Assembly: GCF_001580455.1 (NCBI RefSeq)
Contig: NZ_CP010951.1
Location: 4,675,001 to 4,739,000 of the forward strand
DNA length: 64,000 nt
Direction of reading: 5' to 3'
Origin: Ramlibacter tataouinensis
GTDB lineage: Bacteria > Pseudomonadota > Gammaproteobacteria > Burkholderiales > Burkholderiaceae_C
Positions 1-8,734 of the stretch are shown one piece after another (the first letter of the stretch is position 1; each line of letters opens with the position of its first letter). A program made the position numbers and the translations under genes. A model generated the notes under the pieces. That model was not told where the DNA came from, searched no databases, and saw only the letters and a program-made list of their open reading frames with translations.

Positions 1-1054
1 CCAGGACATCGGCCTGCCCGCCAATGCGCGCCTTCGCTAGCCGGCGCAACTCGGCGGGGTCGAACTCCACCGCCACCGGAATGCGCTGCGCCTGGCGCAG
101 CCAGTCTCGGCTGTTCTCCACCACCGGCAACGCGCCCGGCGGGGCGGACTTGCCGCCGCTGCCGACACCGCCGCCGACGCTGCGCACGCGCCCCTTCAGC
201 ACTTCGCCCGGCAACACGTCAAGAACGATCGCGACTTCATCGCCGGGATCGACGTGGCCAATGTTGTTCTCGGTCAGGTCGGCGCTGATCCACAGGTCGT
301 GAACGGCGATCAGCGTCATCACGGCCGCACCGGGTTGCACGAAGTGGCCGACATCGGTTTGCAGGTCGGTGACCACCCCGCGCGCCGGCGCGAGCACGCG
401 TGTGCGCCGCAGGTCCAACTCCGCCTTCTCGATCGCCGCCATCGCGCTGCGCAACTGCGAGTTGTCGTCGCCGCTGCTGCCGGCCGCCTCCCGCGCCTTG
501 CGCAGGTCGGCCCGTGCCTTGTGCACCTTGCTGCGTGCTTCGTCGCGGGTGGACTGCGCCATCTCGAGCCGGCGCACCGAGATCGCCCCCGGGTCTTCCT
601 GGTAAAGCTTTTCGAGGCGGCCGGCGTCGCGCTCGGCGATGTCGCGGCCGGCCTCGGCCACGGCGAGCGATGCGCGCGCCGAATCGACCCCCGCTGCCGA
701 TCCCTGGACGGAGCTGCGCACCGATTCGAGGCTGGCGCGCGCGCTCTCCTGCGCGATCCGGTAGGGCTGCGGGTCGATCTCGAACAAGGCCTGCCCGGGT
801 TGGACTTCGTCGTTGTTGCGGATGTGCACTGCGGTCACCTTGCCGGCGACCTCCGCCGCCACCGGTACGACAAAGGCTTGCAGGCGCGCCTGCGAGGTGC
901 TGGGCGTCCACCGGTCGGCGACGATGTAGAGCAGGAGGCTGGCCACGATCAGCCCGCCGATGACGGCGGCGCCCAGGCGCGTGCCTCGTCCCGAAGGCGG
1001 GGCAGGGGCGCCGGCAGACGGTGGGACCGGCGGGGGAGTGCCCTCTTGGCTCAT
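1..1054 (-). CDS. HlyD/EmrA-type membrane fusion protein (partial)
   Basis: Periplasmic adaptor subunit of an efflux system, cut by the left edge of the window (about 351 codons present, no stop reached). The start ATG shares ATGA with the stop of the outer-membrane factor gene, so the two are translationally coupled. The protein has a proline-rich cytoplasmic N-terminus, one membrane helix (about residues 27-45, core AAVIGGLIVASLLLYIV), a biotinyl-lipoyl-like segment (VAGKVTAVHIRNNDEV), a long alpha-helical hairpin rich in Ala/Arg/Glu, and the returning lipoyl/beta-barrel part (ISADLTENNIGHVDPGD). This matches AaeA/EmrA-like adaptors, which usually work with an MFS or FUSC-type pump. The pump gene would lie beyond the edge, so the substrate cannot be called. 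Confidence 0.85.
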   Translation of the reverse strand, partial: MSQEGTPPPVPPSAGAPAPPSGRGTRLGAAVIGGLIVASLLLYIVADRWTPSTSQARLQAFVVPVAAEVAGKVTAVHIRNNDEVQPGQALFEIDPQPYRIAQESARASLESVRSSVQGSAAGVDSARASLAVAEAGRDIAERDAGRLEKLYQEDPGAISVRRLEMAQSTRDEARSKVHKARADLRKAREAAGSSGDDNSQLRSAMAAIEKAELDLRRTRVLAPARGVVTDLQTDVGHFVQPGAAVMTLIAVHDLWISADLTENNIGHVDPGDEVAIVLDVLPGEVLKGRVRSVGGGVGSGGKSAPPGALPVVENSRDWLRQAQRIPVAVEFDPAELRRLAKARIGGQADVL

Positions 1055-2619
1055 CGCATGTCCGTGGGAAGCGGCTGCAGGAACTCGGTCGCGGCAGGGG
1101 GCAGGGGAGCCTGCAGCAAGGACTTCCAGTCGCTGCGCCCTTCCATCGCGGACTGGGTCGTTTCGTCGAGCACCGGCCGTGTGCGGGCTGCCTGCCAGCC
1201 GCCGCCCAGCGCCTTGTACACGGTGACCAGGTTCTGGGCGACGCCGCCCAAACTGGCAACCAGCCGCTCCTGCCGGCTGAACAGCGCCCCTTGCGAATCG
1301 AGCACGCGCTGGAAGTCGACCAACCCTTCGCGATACTGCAGCATCGCAATGTCCAGCGACCGGCGCGCCGCCTGCACCGCATCCCGCAGGACGTCGACCT
1401 GGGCGCGGTTGTAGGCAAAGCCCGTGGCCGCGTCGTCCAGTTCGCGCGCGGCGCGCAGCACCACGTCCTGGTACTGCTCGTAGAGCTGCTGGAAGCGCGC
1501 ATCCTGGACCAGCACCTGGTTTTTCAACCGGCCGTGGTCGAACACATTCCACACCAGCGTCGGGCCGATGACCCAGCTGCGGGTGTTGTTGGCCGAGCCG
1601 GGCGAAGTGGACGACAGCCCGACGGACCCTGCGAGGGCAATCGACGGGTACAACGCCGCCTGGCTGACGCCGATCTGTGCCGACTGGGCCGCCAGCAGCA
1701 GTTCGGCAGCACGCACGTCGGGGCGCCGCCGCAGCAGCGCGGCCGGCATTTCGGCGATGGCTTCCAGCGCCGCCTCGGGAATCTTCGCGCGCCCGCCCGC
1801 CAATTCCGGCAGTTCGCCGGGAGGGCGTGCGATCAGTATGCTGAGCGCGTTCTGCGCCTGGCGCAGGGTGCCCTCGAGTTCGGGGATCGTCGCCAGCGTG
1901 CTCAGGTATTGCGAGCGCGCCTGTTGCACATCGAGCTCCGATTCCTGGCCGCTGCGGAACAGCCTCTCGGTGATCTCCAGGCTGCGCTTCTGGATGGCAG
2001 CGTTTTCATGCGTGATGGCCAGGCGCAGCTCTATGGTGCGGATCGAGGCATAGAGGCTCGCCGTTTGGGCGGCCACCAGCACCTGGACATCGTCGTACTG
2101 CGCGATGCTGGCGAAGTAAGCGGCGTCGGCCGACTCGATGCCGCGCCTGAACTTGCCCCAGAAGTCGATTTCCCAGGCGAGGTCGAAGCCGACCCCGGTG
2201 GACCAGAACGCGTCGCCGCCCCCGACGCCGCCGGTCCTGTTGGTGCGCAGCGTCTGGGCAGTGACCTGCTGGAGCTGCGGGTACATCCCGCTGCCGGCGA
2301 TGCCAAGGAGAGCCCGTGCCTCCATGATGCGCAGGCCGGCGGTGCGCACGTTCGGGTTGGCGCGCTGCGCCTCGACCACCAGCCGTTCGAGCGCCGGGTC
2401 GCCGAAGGTGCGCCACCACTCGTCGTTGCGCGCAGGGCCGCCACGAGGCGCGGTGTCGGCAATCGAGCGCCAGGTCCCTCCGGACCACTGCTCAAGCCAT
2501 GGCACCTGCGGCCGCGCGAAGTCCGGCCCGACCGTCGTGCACCCCGCGAGCCACAGCGCCACCGGCAACGCCGACAAGTGACTCAGGCCGCGCATCGCAT
2601 TCACCGGCGGCTGCGTCAC
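1051..2619 (-). CDS. NodT-family efflux outer-membrane lipoprotein
   Basis: TolC-like outer-membrane channel of the RND/MFS efflux type. It begins at a GTG that overlaps the upstream permease stop (GTGA); an internal ATG eight codons later (MRGLSHLSALPVALWLAGC) also fits and gives a compact lipoprotein signal with lipobox LAGC. The early segment TTVGPDFARPQVP is characteristic of the NodT/OprM family, and two repeated outer-membrane-efflux halves follow (RPGELPELAG and RRRPDVRAAE regions). At 522 aa it is normal to slightly long for the family. It sits between an AI-2E-type permease and an HlyD adaptor in one overlapping operon, so it most likely forms the exit duct of the same tripartite pump. 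Confidence 0.92.
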   Translation of the reverse strand: MTQPPVNAMRGLSHLSALPVALWLAGCTTVGPDFARPQVPWLEQWSGGTWRSIADTAPRGGPARNDEWWRTFGDPALERLVVEAQRANPNVRTAGLRIMEARALLGIAGSGMYPQLQQVTAQTLRTNRTGGVGGGDAFWSTGVGFDLAWEIDFWGKFRRGIESADAAYFASIAQYDDVQVLVAAQTASLYASIRTIELRLAITHENAAIQKRSLEITERLFRSGQESELDVQQARSQYLSTLATIPELEGTLRQAQNALSILIARPPGELPELAGGRAKIPEAALEAIAEMPAALLRRRPDVRAAELLLAAQSAQIGVSQAALYPSIALAGSVGLSSTSPGSANNTRSWVIGPTLVWNVFDHGRLKNQVLVQDARFQQLYEQYQDVVLRAARELDDAATGFAYNRAQVDVLRDAVQAARRSLDIAMLQYREGLVDFQRVLDSQGALFSRQERLVASLGGVAQNLVTVYKALGGGWQAARTRPVLDETTQSAMEGRSDWKSLLQAPLPPAATEFLQPLPTDMR

Positions 2620-3749
2620 TCGGTGAGCGTGGACTCGACTTTCGACATCTCGGCTTCACTGCCCGCAGGCTTGTTCTGAGGATGGGCGCTCACCCAGCCC
2701 ATGAAGATCTGGTAGCCCAGCGCCAACAGGGTTGCGCCAACGAACAGGCCCAGGATGCCCGCGGTCGCCAGCCCGCCGAGCGCGCCGATAAGGATCACCG
2801 GCATGGGCGCATCGACGCCCCGGCCGAGCATCAGCGGCTTGAGCACGTTGTCGGCCATGCCCGCGATGAACAGCAGCACCGAAAAGACGACAGCCGGGAC
2901 CGTGTCGTAGTTGCCGCTCATCCAGAGGTAGGCAATGGCCGGCAGCGTGACGATCAGCGCCGGGATCTGGGCGATGCCGAGAACGAGGACCACCCCCGAC
3001 AGGATTCCCGCCAGTGGCACCTTGGCGGCCAGCAGGCACAGGCCGACGGCCAGCGCCTGGATGAAGGCGATGCCGATCACGCCTTGGGCGACGGCCCGGA
3101 CCGTCGCCACCGACAGGCGCGTGAACTCGTCGCCCCGCGCCTCACCGAACACACGCACGAAGATCGCCCGGCATCCTCGCGCGCCGGACTCGCCGAAGGC
3201 CATCATGATGCCCGCCACGATCAAGGCGGCGATGAACTTCAGGATGCCGCCGCCGATGGCCGCGACCATGGCGAGCGCGGCCCGGGCCAGTTCGCCGATC
3301 TTCGGCTGCAGGCTCTGCACCAGCGCCGGCAGGTCGGCGTGGGCCTTTTCCCAGACCTCATGGATCTTCCCGCCGACCACCGGCCACGCCGCGACGCTCT
3401 CGCGCGGCGGCGGAACCTGCAGCGTGTTCTGCTGGACGCCATCGATCAGGCGCTTGACCGAGTCGCCGGTCGAGTTGAGCAGCACCGCCGTGGGCGCGAC
3501 GATCAGCGCGATGCCAAGCAGCGTCACCAGGGTGGCGGCCCAACCCATCCGGCCGCCCATCCTGCGTGCCAGGGCCCGTTGTAGCGGATACAGCGTGACG
3601 GCCAGGATCACCGCCCAGACCATCAGGGACAGGAAGGGCGAGAAGACCTGGTAGCACAGGAGCGCCAGCACCACGATCAGGCCGGCACGGATCAGTACGT
3701 CCAGCAGTCGGCTGGCCAAGCGATGTTCGAAGGTGTCGTCGGTGTCCAC
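2616..3749 (-). CDS. AI-2E/PerM-family permease
   Basis: Multi-spanning inner-membrane protein of the AI-2E transporter (PerM/YdiK) family. It shows an N-terminal helix pair (LIRAGLIVVLALLCYQVF, LMVWAVILAVTLYPLQRAL), the family-typical central amphipathic segment, and C-terminal helices with PAVVFSVLLFIAGMADNVLKP and an LGGLATAGILGLFVGATLLA-like tail. I chose the GTG at 3749 (VDTDDTFEHRL) because family similarity begins there; the frame is open to an ATG at 3821, which would add 24 unremarkable residues. It is the first gene of the operon and overlaps the NodT gene by GTGA. Known members transport autoinducer-2 or act as Na+/H+ exchangers. The link with an efflux channel is seen only in gene order, and the substrate is unknown. 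Confidence 0.85.
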   Translation of the reverse strand: MDTDDTFEHRLASRLLDVLIRAGLIVVLALLCYQVFSPFLSLMVWAVILAVTLYPLQRALARRMGGRMGWAATLVTLLGIALIVAPTAVLLNSTGDSVKRLIDGVQQNTLQVPPPRESVAAWPVVGGKIHEVWEKAHADLPALVQSLQPKIGELARAALAMVAAIGGGILKFIAALIVAGIMMAFGESGARGCRAIFVRVFGEARGDEFTRLSVATVRAVAQGVIGIAFIQALAVGLCLLAAKVPLAGILSGVVLVLGIAQIPALIVTLPAIAYLWMSGNYDTVPAVVFSVLLFIAGMADNVLKPLMLGRGVDAPMPVILIGALGGLATAGILGLFVGATLLALGYQIFMGWVSAHPQNKPAGSEAEMSKVESTLTE

Positions 3750-3881
3750 CGCTGACCGTGTACTCCAGCGGCCACAAAGGGCGTATTGGACCTTGGTCTT
3801 ATGAGGCGCCACACGCAGCAACGCCGTGGCGTATTCCGCGCGCGACCAGGCGCTCCAGCGGAACGCCTGGCCGTCCTGGCT

Positions 3882-5606
3882 TCAGTGCGCGGCCATCCTC
3901 GCAAGCGGACCGTCAATGCCGCCTGGCGCCGTCCTGCAGCCCGCATACGCATCCAGCGCGGGCGCATATACGCCGGTGCGCACGCTCATCAGCCCGAGCA
4001 CCGAGTGGAAGAGGTTGTCGTGCGAGACCGGGGCGACGGCGCGCTCGCGCAGGCAGGGCGCATTGATGCCCTGGTCATGCTGGAACGAGGCCGACAGCCA
4101 GGTGACCCAGGGCACGTGCTTCTGCACGTCCGGCGCGATCGAATAGGGCAGGCCGTGCAGGTAAAGGTTGTTCTCGCCCAGGGACTCACCGTGGTCGGCG
4201 ACATAGAGCAGGGCAGTGTCGTGGCTGGCTTCGCGCGCTTTCAGCCAATGGATGGCCGAGGCAAGCACATGGTCGGTGTACAGGAGGGAGTTGTCGTAGG
4301 CGTTGCGCAGTTCGTCGGCGCTGCAGTCCTGGAGGTTGATGCTGGTGCACTCCGGCAGGAAACGCTTGTACGCGCTGGGCGAGCGCTGCGAGTAGGCGGG
4401 CCCGTGGCTGCCCATCTGGTGCAGCACCACGACCACGCCGTGGGCCCGCCGCTCGGGCGGCAGCGCCTGGATCCTGGCGTCCAGCCCGCGCAGCAGCGCT
4501 TCATCCTGGCATTCGCCGTCCCGGCACAGGTCCGGCGCGGCTTTGGCTTCGGTCGTGCCATGCGGCACACGGTCGCAGACCCCCTTGCAGCCCGCCTGGT
4601 TGTCCACCCAAAGCACTGCCAGGCCGGCATGCTGCAGCACATCGAGCAGGTTCTCGCTGGCCACGTTCGCAGCGCCGAACCTGTCGCGACCGAGATGGGA
4701 GAACATGCACGGTACCGAAGCCGCGGTATTGGTCCCGCAGGACCAGGCGTTGCGCCAGCTCACGACGTCCTCCCGGGCCAGTTCCGGGTTGGTCGGGCGC
4801 GCGTAGCCATTAAGCGAAAAGTGGTCCGCGCGCGCCGTTTCGCCCAGCACGAGCAGCAGCAGGGCCGGCCGCGTGCCGGCGGCGGCCAGGTAGGCGTCCT
4901 GCCCCACCGGCAGCGGCGGCGAGTTGGCCTTGCGGCGCGCGCCCACGGCGGCCTGGCTGCCCGCCGCATAAAGGGTGTTGAGCGGGTTGATCAGGTAGCG
5001 CAATTCCTTGTGATTCCGCATCGCGGAGGCGAGCGGCTGGAAGGCTGCCAGCACGGCGGCTGCGGCCAGCGCCAGTCCGCAGGCGATGCCGCAGGCGTTG
5101 CGCACGGCTTGCCAGTGAGGCGCCGCGTACGTGATGCGTCCGCGCCAGAGAAAGGCCAGCGGCAGTCCGGCCAGGACGATCATCCAGGCGGCCCAGCGCA
5201 GGCCGATGAGCGCGGACGCCTCGCGCGCATCGGTCTGCAGCACATTGGTCCACATCGTCGGGTCGATCACGATGTGGTAGGTCTCCATGAAGTAGGCGCC
5301 GCCGGCCGCCAGCACCAGTAGCAGCGTCAGGGCGGGCTTGAGCGTCCAGCGCCACGCCAACAGCGACAACAGGGCTGACAACACGCCGAACAGCGCCAGC
5401 GACAGGGCCATCGCCAGGCCCACGCCGGCGGCCCCGCGCAGCAGCCCGGTTTCGTGCAAGGCGCGCCAAAGGGGCAGGTTGCACACGGTGGCCATCCATG
5501 CAGCGCCCAGAAGGATGACCGGGGCCGGACGAAGGACCACCCCGCCACTGACGGCGGATTCCTGGCGGGGCAACAGCAGCCCCGGGGTCAGGCGGGAAAA
5601 AACCAT
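3882..5606 (-). CDS. eptA: Lipid A phosphoethanolamine transferase (EptA-like)
   Basis: Adds phosphoethanolamine from phosphatidylethanolamine to lipid A, lowering surface charge and polymyxin binding (established for EptA/PmrC/MCR enzymes). The 574 residues start with five membrane helices (about 28-190) and continue into a periplasmic alkaline-phosphatase-fold domain. Visible catalytic features are GETARADHFS (Glu256), CGTNTAASVPCMFS (nucleophile most likely Thr294), several Cys pairs including DNQAGCKGVCD, and ADHGESLGE followed by YLHG for zinc binding. It is divergent from an OmpR-type regulator/kinase pair, with a PmrA-box-like sequence in the 53-base gap. The ATG at 5606 has no clear Shine-Dalgarno sequence and little leader, so a later start is possible, but the first helix would still be intact. 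Confidence 0.93.
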   Translation of the reverse strand: MVFSRLTPGLLLPRQESAVSGGVVLRPAPVILLGAAWMATVCNLPLWRALHETGLLRGAAGVGLAMALSLALFGVLSALLSLLAWRWTLKPALTLLLVLAAGGAYFMETYHIVIDPTMWTNVLQTDAREASALIGLRWAAWMIVLAGLPLAFLWRGRITYAAPHWQAVRNACGIACGLALAAAAVLAAFQPLASAMRNHKELRYLINPLNTLYAAGSQAAVGARRKANSPPLPVGQDAYLAAAGTRPALLLLVLGETARADHFSLNGYARPTNPELAREDVVSWRNAWSCGTNTAASVPCMFSHLGRDRFGAANVASENLLDVLQHAGLAVLWVDNQAGCKGVCDRVPHGTTEAKAAPDLCRDGECQDEALLRGLDARIQALPPERRAHGVVVVLHQMGSHGPAYSQRSPSAYKRFLPECTSINLQDCSADELRNAYDNSLLYTDHVLASAIHWLKAREASHDTALLYVADHGESLGENNLYLHGLPYSIAPDVQKHVPWVTWLSASFQHDQGINAPCLRERAVAPVSHDNLFHSVLGLMSVRTGVYAPALDAYAGCRTAPGGIDGPLARMAAH

Positions 5607-5629
5607 GCACCGTATGCTCTGCAGTGGTG

Positions 5630-5646
5630 CTTAACGCTTTCTTAAG
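5630..5646. promoter_or_regulatory. PmrA-box-like direct repeat
   Basis: Two half sites, CTTAAC and CTTAAG, are separated by 5 bases, giving the 11-base periodicity of the PmrA/BasR box (YTTAAK-N5-YTTAAK); only the last base of the first half deviates. The site lies in the divergent gap between eptA and the OmpR-type regulator, 14 bases ahead of the regulator start. It could therefore activate eptA, autoregulate the two-component operon, or both. Binding is inferred. Confidence 0.6.
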
Positions 5647-5659
5647 GGGATGCCGGAAA

Positions 5660-6352
5660 ATGCCCCCCATGCGCGCGTTGGTTGTTGAGGATGACGAAGG
5701 CATCGCCGAGGGGCTGGCCCTGCACCTTGGGCGGCTGGGCTGGGCGGTGGACACCGTGACCACCCTGGCCGAAGGCTGGGCGGCCTTGCGGACGGAACCG
5801 GTCGACATCGTGCTGCTCGACCTGGGCCTGCCGGACGGCGAGGGTGGTGAGTTGCTGGCCAGGCTGCGCGCCGCGCCCGCAGGCCACCTGCCCGATCCGC
5901 AGACGCCTGCCCTGATCATGACGGCGCGTGACGAAGTGGCATCCCGCATCCAGACGCTGGACGGCGGTGCGGACGACTACCTGACCAAGCCATTCGACCC
6001 CGACGAGCTGGCGGCGCGGGTCCGGGCCTTGCGCCGGCGCGCATCGGGACGGGCGCAGCCCCAGCTCGTGCACGGCGACCTGGTGGTCGATCCCGCGGCA
6101 CGGACCGTGCATCGGAGCGGGCAGGCCGTGGCGCTGTCGGCGCGCGAGTTCGGCGTGCTGTTGGCGCTGCTGGAGGCGCGGCCGCGCGTGCTCTCCCGCG
6201 CGCAACTCGAAGCGCGCCTCTACAGCTGGGATGACGCGCTGGAAAGCAATGCGATCGAGGTGCATGTACACCACCTCCGCCGCAAGCTGGGCGAGGACGT
6301 GATCCGGACGGTGCGGGGCGTGGGCTACTTCACGCCGGCGGACGCCGCATGA
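5660..6352 (+). CDS. OmpR-family response regulator (PmrA/QseB-like)
   Basis: Two-domain transcription factor of 230 aa. The receiver domain has the acidic pocket VVEDDEG near the start, phospho-acceptor Asp54 in IVLLDLGLPDG, a TARDEV switch segment and the conserved Lys in YLTKPFDPDEL. The C-terminal winged helix has the OmpR pattern LSAREFGVLLALLEARP, then NAIEVHVHHLRRKLG and IRTVRGVGYF. The start at 5660 is preferred because AAGGGGA sits 9 bases ahead; ATGs at 5624 and 5669 are alternatives. The gene overlaps the downstream kinase by ATGA. Next to eptA and a PmrA-box-like repeat, it most likely controls lipid A modification, which is inference from context. Confidence 0.92.
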   Translation: MPPMRALVVEDDEGIAEGLALHLGRLGWAVDTVTTLAEGWAALRTEPVDIVLLDLGLPDGEGGELLARLRAAPAGHLPDPQTPALIMTARDEVASRIQTLDGGADDYLTKPFDPDELAARVRALRRRASGRAQPQLVHGDLVVDPAARTVHRSGQAVALSAREFGVLLALLEARPRVLSRAQLEARLYSWDDALESNAIEVHVHHLRRKLGEDVIRTVRGVGYFTPADAA

Positions 6353-7668
6353 AGCGAATTTTCACGACGAGGACGCTCACGCGCCACCTGCTCGGCTGGG
6401 TCCTGGTCGCCTTCCTTCTGGTGTGGACCAGCTTCATCGCCGTCGGCTACGCCGCTGGGGAGCACGAGGCCGACGAACTCACCGACGGGCACCTGGCCAG
6501 CGTCGCGGCGCTGCTGTTGGCCCTTCATGGCGAGCTGTCCGAGCGGGAGCCGCTGCGGCCCCGCGTCGTCCACGACAGCCTCAAGGCCCACGACTACCAG
6601 CAGTCCCTCAGCGTGGCCGTGTGGGACGCGAATGGCCGGCTGCTGGCCCGCCTGGGGGATGCCGCAACGCCCGGATTCGACACGCCGGAAGGCTTCGCCA
6701 CCCTCAAGCTGGGCGCGCCGGCCGCACCGTGGCGCACCTTCTCGCGCTGGGACGAAGGCCACTTGCGCAAGGTCACGGTGCTGCTGTCCCTCGCGGAACG
6801 CGACGAGCTGGCGCAGGACATCGCCGGGCAGATCATCGAGCCGGCCCTGTGGGTGCTGCCGGTCATCGCCCTGGTGCTGGGCCTGGCGATCATGCGCGGC
6901 CTGCGGCCGCTCTATGCCCTGTCGCGCGACGTGCGCTCGATGGACATCCACCATGCGAAGCCGCTGGAGACCCCGGCGCCCCATGAGGAGCTGCGCGAGA
7001 TCGCGGCAGCCATCAACACCCTGGTCGGCCGCTACAACGGCGCCCTGATCCGGGAGCGCGCCTTGGCCAACGAGTTCGCCCACGAGCTGCGCACGCCGCT
7101 GGCGTCGCTGCGCCTGCAGGCCCGCGCCTTGCGCGACTTGCCGGAAGGGCCGGAGCGCGTTCGCTCGCAGGCGCGGCTGGAGCAGGATGCGCAACGCGCC
7201 GCGGACGTGATCTCGCACCTGCTCGCGCTGGCCCGGGCCGACCGCGTCGCGTTCCAGGAGGCCGCCGAGCCGGTCGAGCTCCATGCCCTGGCGGCGCAGG
7301 TGGTCGCCCAACTGGCGCCCGAAGCCGAGGCCGCGGGCCGGCAGCTCGCGCTGAAGGGGGAGACGCTGGCGTTGCACGGCCATCCGGTGCTGCTGGAGCT
7401 GGCGCTGCGCAACCTGATCGAGAACGCGCTGTCGCACACGCCGCCCGGCACGCTGGTGGAGGTGCACGTCGATGCGGCCGGGCATTGCCTGGAGGTCCGC
7501 GACGAGCCGCCCGCCGAGCGGGCGGAAGACAGCGCGCGTCCCACGCCGGCCCTTCGCCTCAAGCTGGGCCACAAGGTCGTGCAGAAGGTCGCCGAAATCC
7601 ATGGCGCCAGCTTCCAGGCGCTGCCTGGCGCGGCTGGCGGCAGTTGCTACCGGCTGGTCTTCGGTTGA
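6349..7668 (+). CDS. Sensor histidine kinase (PmrB/QseC-like) with a degenerate ATP-binding lid
   Basis: Membrane kinase partner of the preceding OmpR-type regulator, starting inside its stop (ATGA). It has an N-terminal helix (LGWVLVAFLLVWTSFIAVGYA), a periplasmic sensor of about 130 residues, a second helix (LWVLPVIALVLGLAIM), a HAMP-like LRPLYALSRDVRSMD segment, the H-box EFAHELRTPLASLRLQ (His245) and the N-box NLIENALSHTPPGT (Asn359). The G1 box normally reads D-x-G-x-G, but here the equivalent is VRDEPPAERAED, and the usual GLGLGL stretch is replaced by LRLKLGHKVVQKVAEIHG. The end (ASFQALPGAAGGSCYRLVF) is otherwise normal. Kinase activity may be weak or the nucleotide mode altered; phosphatase activity should remain possible. 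Confidence 0.88.
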   Translation: MKRIFTTRTLTRHLLGWVLVAFLLVWTSFIAVGYAAGEHEADELTDGHLASVAALLLALHGELSEREPLRPRVVHDSLKAHDYQQSLSVAVWDANGRLLARLGDAATPGFDTPEGFATLKLGAPAAPWRTFSRWDEGHLRKVTVLLSLAERDELAQDIAGQIIEPALWVLPVIALVLGLAIMRGLRPLYALSRDVRSMDIHHAKPLETPAPHEELREIAAAINTLVGRYNGALIRERALANEFAHELRTPLASLRLQARALRDLPEGPERVRSQARLEQDAQRAADVISHLLALARADRVAFQEAAEPVELHALAAQVVAQLAPEAEAAGRQLALKGETLALHGHPVLLELALRNLIENALSHTPPGTLVEVHVDAAGHCLEVRDEPPAERAEDSARPTPALRLKLGHKVVQKVAEIHGASFQALPGAAGGSCYRLVFG

Positions 7669-7705
7669 TGCCTGATGGCGCCCGCGCCCGGCGGGAAACG
7701 ATGAT

Positions 7706-8554
7706 TCAGGAGGCGGGCCGCAACAACGGCAGTCGCACGGTGAACGTGCTGCCCTGGTCGCGGCCGGCGCTATAGGCCGTGACGGTGCCGCCCTGGAGCT
7801 CGACCAGGCTGCGGACCAGCGTCAGGCCGATCCCCATGCCGCCTTCCGACAGGTCGTGGCCGCGCGGTTGCTGCCAGAACATGCCGAAGACGCTGTCGAG
7901 CTGCTCGGGATCGATCCCGATGCCGTTGTCGGCGATGCGCACGCAGGCCCAGGCCTCGTCCTTCCACACGGTGACGGCAATGCGGCCGCGCGCGGGGGTG
8001 TACTTGATGGCGTTCCCCAGCAGGTTGGCCAGGACCTGGGCGATGCGGTCGAGGTCCGCGCGCACATGCAGGGGCTCGCGGGGCATTTCCAGTGTGAGCT
8101 TGTGCCGGTGCCGCGTGGCGGAGTCGCTGCAGGCGCGCGCTGCTTCCTGGACGATCTCCTGCATGGTGGAGTCGACGAGTTCCAGTTCGACCCGGCCGTT
8201 GGCGAGCTTGGCGGTGTCGACCAGGTCGCTCACCAGGCGGTTCATGTGCTTGATCTGCTGGCGAGCCATCTGGAGGGTGCGCGCCAGGACGGCGGCATCG
8301 GCTCGGCCGCCCCCCATGATCTCGACCGCGTTGGACAGGGGGGTGAGCGCGTTGCGCAGCTCATGCGCGACCGTAGCCATGCCCACGGCGGAGCTGGATG
8401 GATCCAAGCTCATCCATCCGGAGTCGTTGATGGCGCGAGGTGTCGCCGATTCGGAAGGCGCAAGCGGCACCGGACGCGACGACCCCGGAATCTCCGGGTC
8501 CACGGCGCGCCAGGAAACGGTTCTGAAGAGCCGGTCCAGGCGAAGGCTTTGCAT
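7706..8554 (-). CDS. Orphan soluble histidine kinase
   Basis: Histidine kinase of about 282 aa without membrane helices or a recognisable sensor domain. The first 75 residues are low in conserved features. The catalytic core is complete: H-box VAHELRNALTPLS, N-box NLLGNAIKYTPARG, G1 ADNGIGIDPEQ, F-box VFGMFWQQ and G2 GGMGIGLTLVRSLVELQGG. The ATG at 8554 (MQSLRLDRL) follows AGGGAAA at suitable distance; an upstream in-frame start near 8623 lacks such a signal. No response regulator lies alongside. It is divergent from a Crp-family regulator 180 bases away, so the two may share control, but input and partner are unknown. Confidence 0.85.
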   Translation of the reverse strand: MQSLRLDRLFRTVSWRAVDPEIPGSSRPVPLAPSESATPRAINDSGWMSLDPSSSAVGMATVAHELRNALTPLSNAVEIMGGGRADAAVLARTLQMARQQIKHMNRLVSDLVDTAKLANGRVELELVDSTMQEIVQEAARACSDSATRHRHKLTLEMPREPLHVRADLDRIAQVLANLLGNAIKYTPARGRIAVTVWKDEAWACVRIADNGIGIDPEQLDSVFGMFWQQPRGHDLSEGGMGIGLTLVRSLVELQGGTVTAYSAGRDQGSTFTVRLPLLRPAS

Positions 8555-8734
8555 TGTGCGATTTCCCTGATCAGACACGTAGGATGCTTTCGACACAACG
8601 GTTCGGTCTGTGCGTCTGCACACCTTTCAGCATATCGCTTTGTTCCGCTTGTTGCAGGGTGTAATCTTCCTGAAAGAGATCGGACTTACCCTGTATGTGT
8701 GCCAAAGTGCGTGCACGGGAGGTTTAAAAGAAAC

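Noticed and set aside
3846..3870. CCAGGCG/CGCCTGG hairpin downstream of eptA.
   Set aside because: Only 7 bp with an 11-base loop and no T run; not convincing as a terminator.
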